Below, piece by piece: positions 1-11,300 of a stretch of DNA of 64,000 bases. Position 1 is the stretch's first letter. Every line of letters begins with the position of its first letter. The stretch comes from Peptoniphilus_A sp022767005. Lineage in GTDB: Bacteria; Bacillota; Clostridia; Tissierellales; Peptoniphilaceae. The DNA is taken from assembly GCF_050315115.1 (NCBI RefSeq), contig NZ_JBNPOJ010000003.1, positions 93,405-157,404 of the forward strand, in the 5' to 3' direction. The notes below the pieces were generated by a model. The model saw only the letters and a list, made by a program, of their open reading frames with translations. It was not told the origin of the DNA and searched no databases. The position numbers and the translations under genes were made by a program.

Positions 1-768
1 AATAGCAATTACACATATCAATGACCTGTGATTGAACTTAGCCTTATTTTCCTCAGTTTCTTTTTCCTTTGGCACATAAGGAATCCTATGTCCTCGCACC
101 AAAAGTCTGTGGGAATTAATCATATAAGGCGTGCAAGTTAAAAGAGTCATGTAGTCCATGCCGTCAACGACGAGAACATAATCAAAATTCCACGGCTCAA
201 TAACTACGATTTGGTCCACTTGATAAGCTAAAGTTTCCTTGATATTTGTATAATAAAACACATCCCCTACTTCCATTTTGTCAAGATCTCTAAAAAGTTT
301 GACTTGCGGAAGACCTCTATGAGCTGTGATGACAGAGTGAGTAGACTTGCCGCCAACAGGAAGGGAAGTCCCTTCCAAATGACCACAAACGTGTTGCAAA
401 ACATCTTCAGAAGTTCCGGCAAAAACAGGAATATTTTGGTTTATCTTTGGAATATCTATATAGCCAATTTTTTCCCTCGCTTCAATCATCCTCGCATAAT
501 TTGCCACGCCTTCCTTTTCCCTATCAGTATAGGGGTCAGCAAGCTTTGAAGGGTCTAGAGTTTCATTATACGCACGGGCAAGATCCATTCTTTTATTTAT
601 CTCTTCCTCTGACATTTCGGAAACAGCTTCCTTAAATTCTGTAATTTGGTTGCTATTGTCCATAGTGTAATAATAATTTGAAATAATAGGATAAGTGGCA
701 ATGAGAAGACCCGATAAAAATAATAGGATAACCTTCCAATTATTTTTAAACTTCTCCTTCACTGTCAT
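1..768 (-). CDS. Class C (pilin-polymerising) sortase, C-terminus cut by window edge
   Basis: The reading frame opens with ATG at 768 (MTVKEKFKNNWK) and runs off the left edge after about 256 codons without a stop. One N-terminal membrane segment is followed by a sortase domain. The catalytic His lies in ITAHRGLP, the Cys in LLTCTPY and the Arg in SHRLLVRGHR. A DPY sequence upstream matches the lid that class C sortases place over the active site. It should join pilin subunits by transpeptidation between a sorting-signal Thr and a pilin Lys. The start lies inside the end of the preceding sortase gene (23-bp overlap), so the two are probably translationally coupled. It is about 60% similar by eye to that neighbour, suggesting tandem duplication. 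A second C-terminal membrane segment is expected beyond the edge. Confidence 0.93.
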   Translation of the reverse strand, partial: MTVKEKFKNNWKVILLFLSGLLIATYPIISNYYYTMDNSNQITEFKEAVSEMSEEEINKRMDLARAYNETLDPSKLADPYTDREKEGVANYARMIEAREKIGYIDIPKINQNIPVFAGTSEDVLQHVCGHLEGTSLPVGGKSTHSVITAHRGLPQVKLFRDLDKMEVGDVFYYTNIKETLAYQVDQIVVIEPWNFDYVLVVDGMDYMTLLTCTPYMINSHRLLVRGHRIPYVPKEKETEENKAKFNHRSLICVIAI

Positions 769-1690
769 CACCCCTATCATTATTACTTAAATCACTATTT
801 TTAGTCGCATCTATCTTAGCCATCTCAATATTTTTTGCCTTTTCAGCTTCTCTTTTTTTCGCTAACTTTTTATTTCTCTTAGATTGAATAAATCTAGCTA
901 ATATAATTATAGCAAAAATTAAAAGAATGATAAGCCTTTTATCTATACCTAAATTGCCACCCTTATCTTCTCTAATCTTTTCATCTTTCTCAGGCACATA
1001 AGGAATCCTATGACCACGGACAATGAGCCTGTGTGTATTAATCATAATAGGAGTGCAAGTAAGTAAAGTTGCATAATCTTTTCCCGGCACCACAATAAGC
1101 TGAGAAAAATCAGAAGGATCTATGACGTCAATGTGATCAACTTCATATGCCAAAACACCGCCAATGTTGTTGATGTAAAACTTATCTCCAAGCTTTATCT
1201 TTTCAAGATCGGTAAAAAGCCTAGCAGAAGGAAGACCAGAGTGAGCAGTGATGACAGTGTGAGTAGACTCTCCACCAATAGGAAGAGAAGTACCCTCTAA
1301 GTGTCCGCAACCTTTTTGCAAAATTTCCTCATTAGTACCAGCGTAAATTGGCAGATCCACGTCAATAGAAGGTATCTCAATGGTACCAATTTTAGTCCTA
1401 AGCTCAAGCATCTTTGCATAATTTTCTATCGCCCTATGTTTTTCTTCCTCACTATAAGGATCCTTTGGGACTACATTGCCTAAATCGTCGTTATAAATCT
1501 TGGCTAACCTAAGACGTCTATCTATCTCCTCTTGACTCAATAGATCCCTTGCCTCTTTAAAATCAGCAACTTGATTATTTGCCTCAATCCTATAATACCA
1601 GTTAGAAATCATGGGGTAAGAAAGTATCCCAAGACCTAATATAAAAATGAAAATAAATAACTTATTGGATTTTTTCTTTTTTTTGCTCAT
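746..1690 (-). CDS. Class C sortase of the pilus operon
   Basis: 314 residues from the ATG at 1690, which is preceded by GGAG with six-base spacing; an in-frame start 27 bases upstream lacks a ribosome site and lies in a terminator-like hairpin. A Lys-rich N-terminus and one membrane helix precede a soluble region with the lid motif DPY, the His of ITAHSGLP, the Cys of LLTCTPIM and the Arg of THRLIVRGHR. A second membrane helix (LIILLIFAIIILARF) and a charged tail follow. This two-helix layout is typical of pilus-building class C sortases. It lies directly downstream of the minor pilin gene and overlaps a second sortase. Two such enzymes in one pilus island often divide polymerisation and incorporation of minor pilins; which does what cannot be read from sequence. 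Confidence 0.94.
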   Translation of the reverse strand: MSKKKKKSNKLFIFIFILGLGILSYPMISNWYYRIEANNQVADFKEARDLLSQEEIDRRLRLAKIYNDDLGNVVPKDPYSEEEKHRAIENYAKMLELRTKIGTIEIPSIDVDLPIYAGTNEEILQKGCGHLEGTSLPIGGESTHTVITAHSGLPSARLFTDLEKIKLGDKFYINNIGGVLAYEVDHIDVIDPSDFSQLIVVPGKDYATLLTCTPIMINTHRLIVRGHRIPYVPEKDEKIREDKGGNLGIDKRLIILLIFAIIILARFIQSKRNKKLAKKREAEKAKNIEMAKIDATKNSDLSNNDRGDDSEGEV

Positions 1691-1701
1691 TTTTTCTCCA
1701 T

Positions 1702-1725
1702 AAAAAAGAGGCTCCAAGGAGCCTC
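1702..1725 (-). terminator. Intrinsic-terminator-like hairpin inside the pilus operon
   Basis: Read on the minus strand, GAGGCTCC-TT-GGAGCCTC is a perfect 8-bp stem followed at once by six T. It begins four bases after the minor pilin stop codon and ends just before the sortase ribosome site. It should reduce transcription of the sortases relative to the pilins while letting some read-through continue. Confidence 0.8.
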
Positions 1726-1728
1726 ACT

Positions 1729-2970
1729 TTACTTTTTGTCCTTGATCATAAACCTGCCTAGACCAATCATTATAGCACCAGCGATGACAAGTACAATTAG
1801 CGTAATGTCGCCAGTCTTAGGAATAGGTGGCTTTTTAGTATTTTCAATAATTAGGACTTTTTCAAAAGAATTGTCGTCAACTTCAAATTTCAAACTGCCC
1901 TGTAAAAGAGTGTAGCCACTAGGAGCCTTAGTTTCCCAGATATAATAAGTTCCATAAGGGAGATCCCTCACAAAAAACTTGCCATCTTCGCCAGAACTAA
2001 GAACTAGATCCTTGCCATTGCGCTTTAACCTTTGGTCTTTGCCATCAACTTGACGAGTGATGACAAACTCAGCACCAGAAAGACCCCTTTCTCTTGACTC
2101 ATCAGTCTTGAAGAAATTATAAGAACCAAGCTTTTTCTTGTTCATAACAGTGAGCTTTGCCTTGTCCCCAGAGAATATTGAAAATTGACTTTCTGCCGTA
2201 ACAATCTCATAACCCTTAGGTGCCTCGATTTCTTTGAAAAAATATACACCAGGGTCAAGGTCTTTTATTAAAATATAACCCTTATCATCAGTCTCGAAGA
2301 CTTCTTCCTTGCCCTTATCATTCATAGAAAAATTGCTAGTCCTTACTACCTCGCCATTATCGCGAATAAGTTGGAACTTTGCACCTTTTAATGCCCTTCC
2401 TTCATCATCAGTCTTAAAAAGCAAAACTGAATTAGGAGGAGTTGGCGGTACATCAGGAGGTACGTGCGGTGGATTTTCTGGAGGATTTTGTGGAGGCTTA
2501 TGAGGTGGATTTTCTGGCGGAGGAGTTTCCCTTCCTCCCCACTTTAATTTAACAATATTTGTTTCCTCAGGAGAAAAAACTGCAGATTCAATAAAAGTTT
2601 TTCTATCCTTGCCACCTAACTCCCTAATATAATAAGTGCCTCTTTCAAGTTCAAGAGTAAATTTGTAGTCGTCCTTCTCCTTAGGACTAATGACCCACTT
2701 GTCCTTTTTATCAGCAAGTTGCTTGTCAAGGTCATCTTCACTTAACTTGTCTAATATAGAAACAAGTTTAGTCTTATCCATATTAGTATCAATAAATTTA
2801 TCGTTGATTTTCCAAATACCGAGAGTCCTACCTTCCAAATCCTCTCTAGTCAAAGTTTCCCTTGTATTAATTTCCATGGTAACAGAAGATGCTCCCAAAA
2901 CATTAAGAGGTAGGAAGACCACAGTTATCATCATGTATAAAATTATTAAATCTTTAATTTTCTTCTTCAT
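1729..2970 (-). CDS. SpaA/CnaB-domain minor pilin, LPXTG-type anchored (IPKTG)
   Basis: 413 residues from the ATG at 2970, which follows GAGGTAGAG; a longer in-frame start 48 bases upstream has no ribosome site. There is a signal peptide (MKKKIKDLIILYMM, cleavage near VLGA), an N-terminal domain with an E-box-like YYIRELGG, a proline-rich linker built of PPENPPH-like units, and two CnaB folds each closed by an E-box (FFKEIEAPKGYE and YYIWETKAPSGYT). The C-terminus is IPKTGD, a hydrophobic helix and a basic tail. Size, Pro-rich stretch and place next to sortases fit a basal or tip minor pilin that is finally linked to the wall. No YPK-like pilin motif is obvious, so it is probably not the backbone. 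Confidence 0.88.
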   Translation of the reverse strand: MKKKIKDLIILYMMITVVFLPLNVLGASSVTMEINTRETLTREDLEGRTLGIWKINDKFIDTNMDKTKLVSILDKLSEDDLDKQLADKKDKWVISPKEKDDYKFTLELERGTYYIRELGGKDRKTFIESAVFSPEETNIVKLKWGGRETPPPENPPHKPPQNPPENPPHVPPDVPPTPPNSVLLFKTDDEGRALKGAKFQLIRDNGEVVRTSNFSMNDKGKEEVFETDDKGYILIKDLDPGVYFFKEIEAPKGYEIVTAESQFSIFSGDKAKLTVMNKKKLGSYNFFKTDESRERGLSGAEFVITRQVDGKDQRLKRNGKDLVLSSGEDGKFFVRDLPYGTYYIWETKAPSGYTLLQGSLKFEVDDNSFEKVLIIENTKKPPIPKTGDITLIVLVIAGAIMIGLGRFMIKDKK

Positions 2971-2998
2971 CTCTACCTCACAATCATAATATGTAAGG

Positions 2999-3013
2999 AA
3001 GGGGAAATCCCCT
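2999..3013 (-). other. Hairpin between major and minor pilin genes, upstream part of minor pilin leader
   Basis: AGGGGA/TCCCCT forms a compact inverted repeat about 30 bases upstream of the minor pilin start on the minus strand. It has no T-run, so it is more likely an RNA stability or translation element than a terminator. Confidence 0.4.
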
Positions 3014-3091
3014 CCCATAGATTTAAAAAATTGTTTCTTGCGTTAATAATTTTGTATAAAATCTCAAGATATTATCTCAAAAATATCCATC

Positions 3092-3107
3092 TCAATCAAT
3101 AGATTGA
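3092..3107 (-). other. Hairpin directly after the major pilin stop codon
   Basis: TCAATC/GATTGA with a four-base loop starts at the base after the major pilin stop on the minus strand and is followed by a loose T-rich stretch. It may protect the pilin mRNA 3' end or weakly attenuate downstream transcription. Confidence 0.45.
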
Positions 3108-5261
3108 TTAAGCTTCTTCTTTATTTCTTCTCATTGCTATAACAGCACCAGCCATTAAGCCAATACCAACAACAGTGAATATGACAGTACCAATACCACC
3201 AGTTTGTGGAATAGTTAAATTTTTATTCTTAACTTCTTTAGCATCATATTTAGGTTTACCATCAGTTATTTCAATAGTATATTCAATATCTCCATTTTTA
3301 GTATAACTATTTTCATCTACTGTAAATTCTACATCACTTTCTAGCTTAGCAAAACCTTGAGGAGCTTTAATTTCTTCTAATTTATAATTTCCATAGGAAA
3401 GACCTGTGATTTCAAAACGTCCTTGTGCATCAGATACTAAAACTAATGCTTCATCCCTATTATCTCCCCAGTCATAAGCAGTTGCAGCATCTTTTACTGC
3501 TTTATTATAAGCATCTTGTGCTTCATCTACAACTTTCTTTGCTTGGTCATCTTGTTGATCTTCAGGAAGTTTATTATATGTTTCAACAGCTTGGTCTAAA
3601 TTTTCCTTTGCCTTTTTTACTGTTTGTTCTTCCTTAGCAATTTTAGACTCTGCTAGTGCTTTAAGATATTTTCCTGCGTCATTTTTTATAACAAATTCTG
3701 CACCTGCTAGACGATTTGTTGTAATTGCATCAGTTATTCTATCAGGCTCTCCATTAGTCTTAACGAATTTCTTACCGCCTACAACTACTTGTGGAGGTGT
3801 TGGAGTAATAGTGTTTGGATTTTCTTTATTCTCAATTATATTAGCAGCAGTGTATTTTGGATCGTATCCATTGGCAAATTCTTCTACTACATATTGATGC
3901 TCATTATTAAGTCCTGTAAAAGTTACATTATATCCATCTACTTCTATATCCATACCTTCGTTTACACTTTTAGATACAATATTAGCAGAACCATATAAAG
4001 TAACTGTTGCAACATTTGTATTAGTTGTTTTGTCAATTAACATATAGGTAATAAGAACAGGCTTAGATTCTTCTAGATTTTTATCCCAGCTCTTAGTTAC
4101 ACTTATCTTGCCTTCAGATGGATTAATAGGATTTTGATCATTCTTATGAGTTGGTTCTCCCGGAGTGAAAGTAATATTATTTGATTCAGGACTATCTACT
4201 ACTGCAAGTTTTGTTACAATTGCAGTATAATTTAGTACAACTTCTACATCTCCAGCTTCTAATTTTTCATTAATCTTTTTTATAGCTTCCGTATTTTCAA
4301 TAACTAAGTCAAATCCCATGCCATTAGCAAGTGAAGTTACTGTATATTCACTTGAGCTTAATTCTTCTCCACCTACAGTAACCTTTAAAGAACCTTCATT
4401 ATATTTTAAACCATCAGTCATTATATCTGACCATGAAAGTTTCTTATATATTTGACCTTGTTTTAAAGAAGTCTTAGATTCAAAAGGTACAGTAGAACCA
4501 ATACGTGCATCAATTTTTGCTTTATCATTTAAATAATTTTCATATTTAGGACCATAAGTTTCTTGCCAAACTTTTAGCATTGAAGAATCTATACCTTCCT
4601 TACTCTTTCCAAATCCCTTGTCAAGTTGTACCTTTTTAGTTAAATTCTTAGGATATACATGTACATTTTTTAAATATACAGTACCTGGAGCATGTTTTTC
4701 AACTGTAACTTGGTTCATAAGAGGTAGAGTAATACCAAAAGGTACGGCTACTGCCTCAGTAATATTTGTTGGACGATCAGTTTCAATAAACCAATAATTT
4801 CCATCTGCTAATGCTACTTCAGCTACTCCTCCATTTTTAGTTACAACAGTACCAGTAGCTTGAGCTTCTAAATGTTCTTCTACTGCTTCTTTTGAGGCAT
4901 ATGCTGCTGGATAATTTACCATTTCTTTGAACTTTTTAGCATCTTCTACTTTATAGTAAGTAAATGTAACTCCATCTAAGCCCTTTACATTAGTTCCTAA
5001 TTTACCTAATTGACCTTCTTCTAATTTTCCTCCATTATGATCTACTGGAACTCCTAGATTATATTCATCTGCTACTAACTTATGAACGAATAAATTAGTT
5101 TGTTGTGGTTTTGTTTCTTGTACATCATCTTTTGTAAAACTGCCAACCACTTCTTCCTTTTGAACACTTCCTAGATCAGTAACTGCCAATACTGGACTAA
5201 CTATACCTATTAACAAAAATATAGAAAGCAGTAGTGACAATAAATTTTTATTTTTTTTCAT
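3108..5261 (-). CDS. Major (backbone) pilin, SpaA/SpaH type, LPXTG-type (IPQTG)
   Basis: 717 residues. Signal peptide at 1-27 (LLSLLLSIFLLIGIVSPVLA). The pilin motif lies at about 194-210 (TVYLKNVHVYPKN); Lys205 in YPK is the expected acceptor for intersubunit isopeptide bonds. A middle domain contains an E-box-like YVVEEFANGYD. The C-terminal CnaB domain has the E-box YKLEEIKAPQGFA. IPQTGG, a hydrophobic helix and RRNKEEA form the sorting signal. Within the last CnaB domain a lysine/glutamate-rich helical stretch of about 60 residues (LKALAESKIAKEEQ onward) is inserted between strands, unusual for a compact Ig-like fold. The start follows AGGAG. It sits between the giant adhesin and the minor pilin in the same operon. 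Confidence 0.95.
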   Translation of the reverse strand: MKKNKNLLSLLLSIFLLIGIVSPVLAVTDLGSVQKEEVVGSFTKDDVQETKPQQTNLFVHKLVADEYNLGVPVDHNGGKLEEGQLGKLGTNVKGLDGVTFTYYKVEDAKKFKEMVNYPAAYASKEAVEEHLEAQATGTVVTKNGGVAEVALADGNYWFIETDRPTNITEAVAVPFGITLPLMNQVTVEKHAPGTVYLKNVHVYPKNLTKKVQLDKGFGKSKEGIDSSMLKVWQETYGPKYENYLNDKAKIDARIGSTVPFESKTSLKQGQIYKKLSWSDIMTDGLKYNEGSLKVTVGGEELSSSEYTVTSLANGMGFDLVIENTEAIKKINEKLEAGDVEVVLNYTAIVTKLAVVDSPESNNITFTPGEPTHKNDQNPINPSEGKISVTKSWDKNLEESKPVLITYMLIDKTTNTNVATVTLYGSANIVSKSVNEGMDIEVDGYNVTFTGLNNEHQYVVEEFANGYDPKYTAANIIENKENPNTITPTPPQVVVGGKKFVKTNGEPDRITDAITTNRLAGAEFVIKNDAGKYLKALAESKIAKEEQTVKKAKENLDQAVETYNKLPEDQQDDQAKKVVDEAQDAYNKAVKDAATAYDWGDNRDEALVLVSDAQGRFEITGLSYGNYKLEEIKAPQGFAKLESDVEFTVDENSYTKNGDIEYTIEITDGKPKYDAKEVKNKNLTIPQTGGIGTVIFTVVGIGLMAGAVIAMRRNKEEA

Positions 5262-5362
5262 TTTTGTCTCCTTTTTTTAATTTTTAGTTTTTCTTACCTT
5301 CATGCTACTTAAAGTAAAGTGGGATTTCTAACCCCTAAGGTGAATTGATATTTCCTTATCAT

Positions 5363-8300
5363 TTATTTAATCACCTTCTTTCTTCTATATCCTATAAAGG
5401 CAGCTGCCATTATGGTTACACCTGCAATAGTAAAGATTAAACTTCCTATTCCACCTGTTTTTGGGAATAGTCCTTTTTCATTGACTATCTTTAGAGAATT
5501 TAAGGTCATAACTTGTCCATTTTTAGAATAAAGAATGTTATTTCCTGATTTTATGGACTTTTCCTCTTGGTTGATAGTTATATTATAATCTTCTGTTCCC
5601 TTTTTATATCCAGCAGGTGCCTTACTTTCTGTAAGTGTATAATTTCCACTTGGCCAGTCATCAGGAACGATGATTTTAATACCTTTGTTTTTATCATCTT
5701 GAGAACCTATTATTTTTTCATAAGCATTTTCTAAATCAATTTCTAAAGTAATGCTTTTTCTATCATCAGAAATTGATTTTATCTTATATTTTCTATCATT
5801 AATTTGTGCATTTTTCTCATCTACTTTTACTCCATCAGGAAATACTTTACCTTCTGGTGCTTTTAAAGTAAGTTCCAATGTTCCCTTAGTTATAGAACGT
5901 TCTTGAGCTTCATCGTCCTTCCAAATCTTATTAAGATAGAAAAACATATTTGTTTCATTTGGAATTGCAATATTGTCATTTAAAATATTGACAATATTTC
6001 CCTTATTATCTACCTTAAAACTTGATACAAAGGTTTTAGGTGTAATATAACCTTTCGGTGCCTCAATTTCCCAAACTTGATATTCCCCTTGTGGAAGACC
6101 TTCCCAAGAGAATCTACCTTGAGAATCTGATTTTACAACGTCATTATAATAAGACCATACGTTGCCATCCTTCTTCTTTAACCTGAATGTTGCACCTTCA
6201 AGATAGATTGGCAATTTATTTTGATGACTTCCAGCTGCTGAATCACCTGAAGGATTTTCATTTTTAGGAATATTATCAGCACTTTTCCCTTCTATTTTGA
6301 TAAACTCAATCTTGTTTTTCTCATTTTTAAGATTAAATACAACTTCACCTTGTGCAGTGCTTTCTGGCTTGTAGTATTTTATATATGTTTGCCAATAGCT
6401 ACATCTATTTTCATAAAAACTTTGTCCGTAGATATCTTCGCTAATATATGTTGTTCTGTTGTATTGAGTATTTGTTGTAATTTCCCTTCCATTAATCTCA
6501 GCTTGACCGTCAATTTTTATAACATAGGCATTGTTAGAAAGTTCATTTCCAAGATAAAATCTCAAAATTTTACCATCAATTAGATTAAAGTTAACGGGCA
6601 ATCTATTTAGTTTTCTATAGTCAACACCATATGACCATGGAAGATTTTCCACTCCAGCAGTTGCAGAAAACATTTTAATCTCCCATCTTCTCAATCCATC
6701 TATCCTAAAATCTACTATACGATTATAATCATAATCCCCTTGTGGATTGACATATATTATAGCTGTAAACTTTCCTGTTTTATCGTCAAATTTAGTAACA
6801 TATGTCTTAACTCTATTAGGATCTGAAACATAGTTTTCGTAGCTCACATTAAGATTTTTGGAGAATTTTTCCCTGCCAATTTCTAAAGAAAACTCTACAT
6901 CATTTTCATTATTCAATATTAATTCCCTATTGATAAAAACAGGAATATTAATATTGAATTCTGATACTTCATGATATTTTACATAATCTGTAAAAGTATA
7001 CTCTATACTTCTTCTGTCCTCTGCTATTTTTGCCACAGCAAGCTTTCCAGAAGGAGTCATTATATCAAAGTCCTTATCTTCTACTTTCACTGTAGTACCA
7101 TCTAGGTCTAAATTTTGACTCAATCGAAGAGTAAAAGTATCGCCCGGATTTATATTTGGTGCATTACGCGGCTTATTAATTACACAATTAATTCTTGCCA
7201 CAAGTCCCTCTGCCTTGTTTGGATAAACAGTATTTTTCCCTGAAGTTGAAACAATATCATTATTTTCTGATTGTTTTATTGAAATATAATCGTCCCAATT
7301 TTTTGGATTTTCTGGATATCTTGGAGCTTCCCAGTCTTTGCCCAGGAATACTGGTATAGGGTTAGGATCTAAAACATAACCCTTCACAGTTTTAAATTCT
7401 CTTAACCAATATTTGCCATATTGTAAATTTTCAAATACAACCTTTCCGTCTTCATTTGTCGTTCCAGTGTTTACAACAGTCCCATTAGAACCTATTAGTT
7501 GAAATACTACATCTTTAAGTTTTTCTCCCTGTGGACCTTTTTTATATATTGTAATTTTTTCTGTTCCACTTTTATAGTTTATTATCTTCTTATTTTCATC
7601 ATTTATAGGGTGATAGTTATCATCTGCATCTTTTATTTCTACATTGCCATTCCAAGCAATTTTAAATGCCTTTACACTTCCCTTTTTAGGTTCATATCCA
7701 TCTGGTATATAAACTTCGTGAAGCTCATATTCTCCTACTCCAAGACCTTTTATTTTAATTGAGCCGTCTTTTTCTGATATAGCTCTAATACCATAGTCAA
7801 CAAAATTGCCCTCCGAATCTTTTTTATATAATTTAAATTCTACATTTGCAAGAGGAATATCTTGAGAGGAATCATCGGGATTATTTCTGCCTACTTTCAA
7901 AAATTCTGCTTCATATAGCTTTTCTTTATTTGTTATTTCATAATAGAATGTATTACCACCTGAACCAATAGTCCGTAAATCTTTTGTTTCGCCTGTAACT
8001 TCATATTTTATTGGAGATGCAGTAGGATAAGTGGATTCTTCCAATTTTATATTTTTGTATGTCAATTCTTCAATTGGACTTCGTGGGTAAGTCTTACTAA
8101 GGTCTTTCCATTTTACAGTAAAATTGATTTCTCCACTTGGATTTCCACTACCTGATAAGAGTTGATTCATATACTCTCCATTAACAGTATTACCATCATG
8201 GTCTAATATTGTAAAATTTTTAGTATCAAATACAATTTCTATAGGATAAGATATATTGCCATATAAATCTTGCCCCTTGTACAAGATTTTTAAATTAAGA

Positions 8301-11300
8301 CTATCTCCTCCAGAATTTTGACTTAAGAGTGCCTGTACATCCATTAGACTATAATAATATCCAGAGATGTATTCATATATCCTTTTTCCCTTAAAGTTTT
8401 GAATTTTATAATCTACTTTTTTCTCCTTCTTACTAGGAGTTGCTGTAACTTTACAGTCCTCAGTTACTACAATCTTCCAATATCCATCAAATCTTTCATA
8501 TCCCACAGGTCCCAAAGTTTCTGTAAGGGTATATTCTCCCGGTTTTAAATCAACAAACATTAGAATTCCATCTTTATCTCTGGTTCCGTTAGATTCATAT
8601 TCATCTCCATCTGTTGATGTTCCTGTCAATTTAAATTCTGCATCCAGTAGATTTCCTTGCACATTCTTCTTGTAGATTAAAAGATTTACGGCTTTTTTCT
8701 TTATATTTGTTACAGTAATACTTGGAATTTCATCACTGATTGTGCCGCTTCCACTTGCCTTGCTATAATTTAGTGCAATTGAATTAGCTCTTTTCACTCC
8801 TGCTCCACCATTAGTTAATTCTATCCATTGATCAAGGGTAGTCCTTTCACCCGAATTTTCCTCTGGAAATTTCATTTCGCTCTCAACCTTTATTAAATAA
8901 GTTGATGTTCCAATATTATTGAGCTTAACTTGTGCTAGGTTTACATCCTCTCCATCTTTTTTTTCTGTAATAAAGGAAAGTGTATATTCACTTGGGTCAA
9001 CTAAATCTAATTTAGATTCTTCAAAAATTACAGCATCAGGTATCCAGTACCTTTGGTCTATAAATTTATATAATTTAATTTTTGTCTTGCCATCTTTTAT
9101 ATCTGCCATATTGAAATTAAGTTTAGTGGAAGCAGGATATATATTGATGTTACACTCTCCTCTTATATCTTTTTTCAAAGGGTTGATATATGCTATTTGA
9201 GTGTATCTTCCACTTTGATCATTGGTATATAGATAATTTGTATCAATATTTAAATTTCTGCTTTCTTCTTCCTGTGGATTTTTATATAAGACAACAAAAT
9301 TTTTAGTTATTTTTTGATTACCCAAAGATACATAATATTCTTCCTCCCAAGAATGTCGCACAAAGTTTTGATTAACAGAATGATTCCAAGTTACATCCAT
9401 TTCAAGATTTTTCATACCAACTACATTATCTGTAAATACATAGCTTATTTCTTTTCCGGAACCATTTCTTATATTAAAATTTACTCCATAGGTTGGATAG
9501 GCTAGAATCCTTCCTTCTTTATCCACAATTGATGGATAGTTCATCTTATCAGGTTGTAACATATTGTAGTGAAGAGTGTCGGACTCTTTAATAGTAAAGT
9601 AATCTCCCGGATTTACAGAATCATTTATTACCATATGCATATTTATTGCAATATTATTTTCCTCTGTTCCCACGTCAAGTTTACGGTTACCTGAAATATC
9701 ATTAAAACTCAAATCCCCTGAAAATATTACTCTACTTGTTACATCATTTTGGTCATTTCTCAAAGTACCTATGTCGCCAATTTCCTGTATAAAGGTTTTT
9801 CCTTCTGAATTTACATATACAGACCATTTTTTATTTGATAATTCATATCCTGCTGGTGCATACTCTTCCCTTAGTTCATATAGTCCGGGACTTATATTAT
9901 CAAATAAGATTTTGCCATCTTTTGGTGAGATTCTACTTGAGCCTAAATTATTGTAATCGACGGATTCTAATTTAAATACTGCTCTTCCTAATCCAGCTCC
10001 ATTTTCATCTTTCTTTATAAGCTCAAGTTTTCCCTTTGCCTCTGTTACTGTCTTTTTGGTATTTTCTACGGTTATACTTGGCATTTTAGTGATTTCTTTT
10101 GCACTTTCATCACTATACTCTACTGGAACTTCATAAGTTTGTTTAAATTCTAGAGATGGACCAGCTTTTACTTTGAACCTGTGAGCAAGAATAGTTTCTT
10201 TTTGGGGGTCTTCTTTTGGAAACTTCATATCACCATCAATCTTTATCAAATAAGTTGCCCCTGGATCATTATCAAATTTAACTTTTTTTGCATATACATC
10301 AAATGCATCTTCTGACATGAATAGATCAACTTTATAAGGAACTTTTTCTAATTTAGATTCATCAAAAATTACAGCTTTCGGTATAGGCTCTTTATCTTTA
10401 AACTTATATACTGAAATTCGTGTCCTACCATCTTGTACATTACCGTTTGGATAAACATCTAGCATATCTCCCACATTTAACTTATTATTATTAAATTCAA
10501 TTTCAGGACATATCTCCACAGTATATTGATCTCTTGTTATATTTTTTTTCATTGGATTGATATAGGCAATCAAAGTATATCTTCCAGTTTGCTCATTTGT
10601 ATATATATAATCTGCATCCATATTCAAATCATTAGCTGGTGCTTTGTCAGGTTCTTTATTATAAAGTACGTTTATCTTTTTTGATATAGTATCATGTTCT
10701 CCCACAGATACAGAAAAATCATAAATTCCAGAATTTGGTACATAATTTAGATTTACAGAATGTTTCCAAGTCATTTCCATATCTAAGTTTGTCCTGCCGG
10801 CTACATCTTTTGTAAAGACATAAACTATTTCTTTTCCAGAACCATCTTCTATATTAAAACTTGGTCCATAGGTTGGATAGGCTAGAACCCTTCCCTCTTT
10901 ATCTACAATTGATGGATAGTCCATATAATCAGGTCGTGTCATATTGTAGTGAAGAGTGTTAGATTCTTTAATACTAAAGTAATCTCCCGGATTTACAGAA
11001 CCATTTACATGAATATTCATATCTATCTTAATATGCTCTTCTTCCGTTCCCATGTCTAATTTATTGTTAGCTGAATAATCTGTAAAATCTATTGCCCCTG
11101 TTAGCAACACATTATTTGTTACATCATTTCCCTTACTTTTACCATAATGTCTTTCGCCAATTTCATGTATATAGGCTCTTCCTTCTGAACTTACATATAT
11201 AGACCATTCTTTTTTTGACAATTCATATCCTTCTGGTGCCCTTAATTCACTTAATATATATAATCCCAAAAGACGTGTAACAATTGTTTCCCCTCTATCA

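Noticed and set aside
5262..5362. Hairpin between adhesin and major pilin genes
   Set aside because: ACCTT/AAGGT and GGG/CCC pairings are short and separated by large loops; not convincing as terminator or switch.
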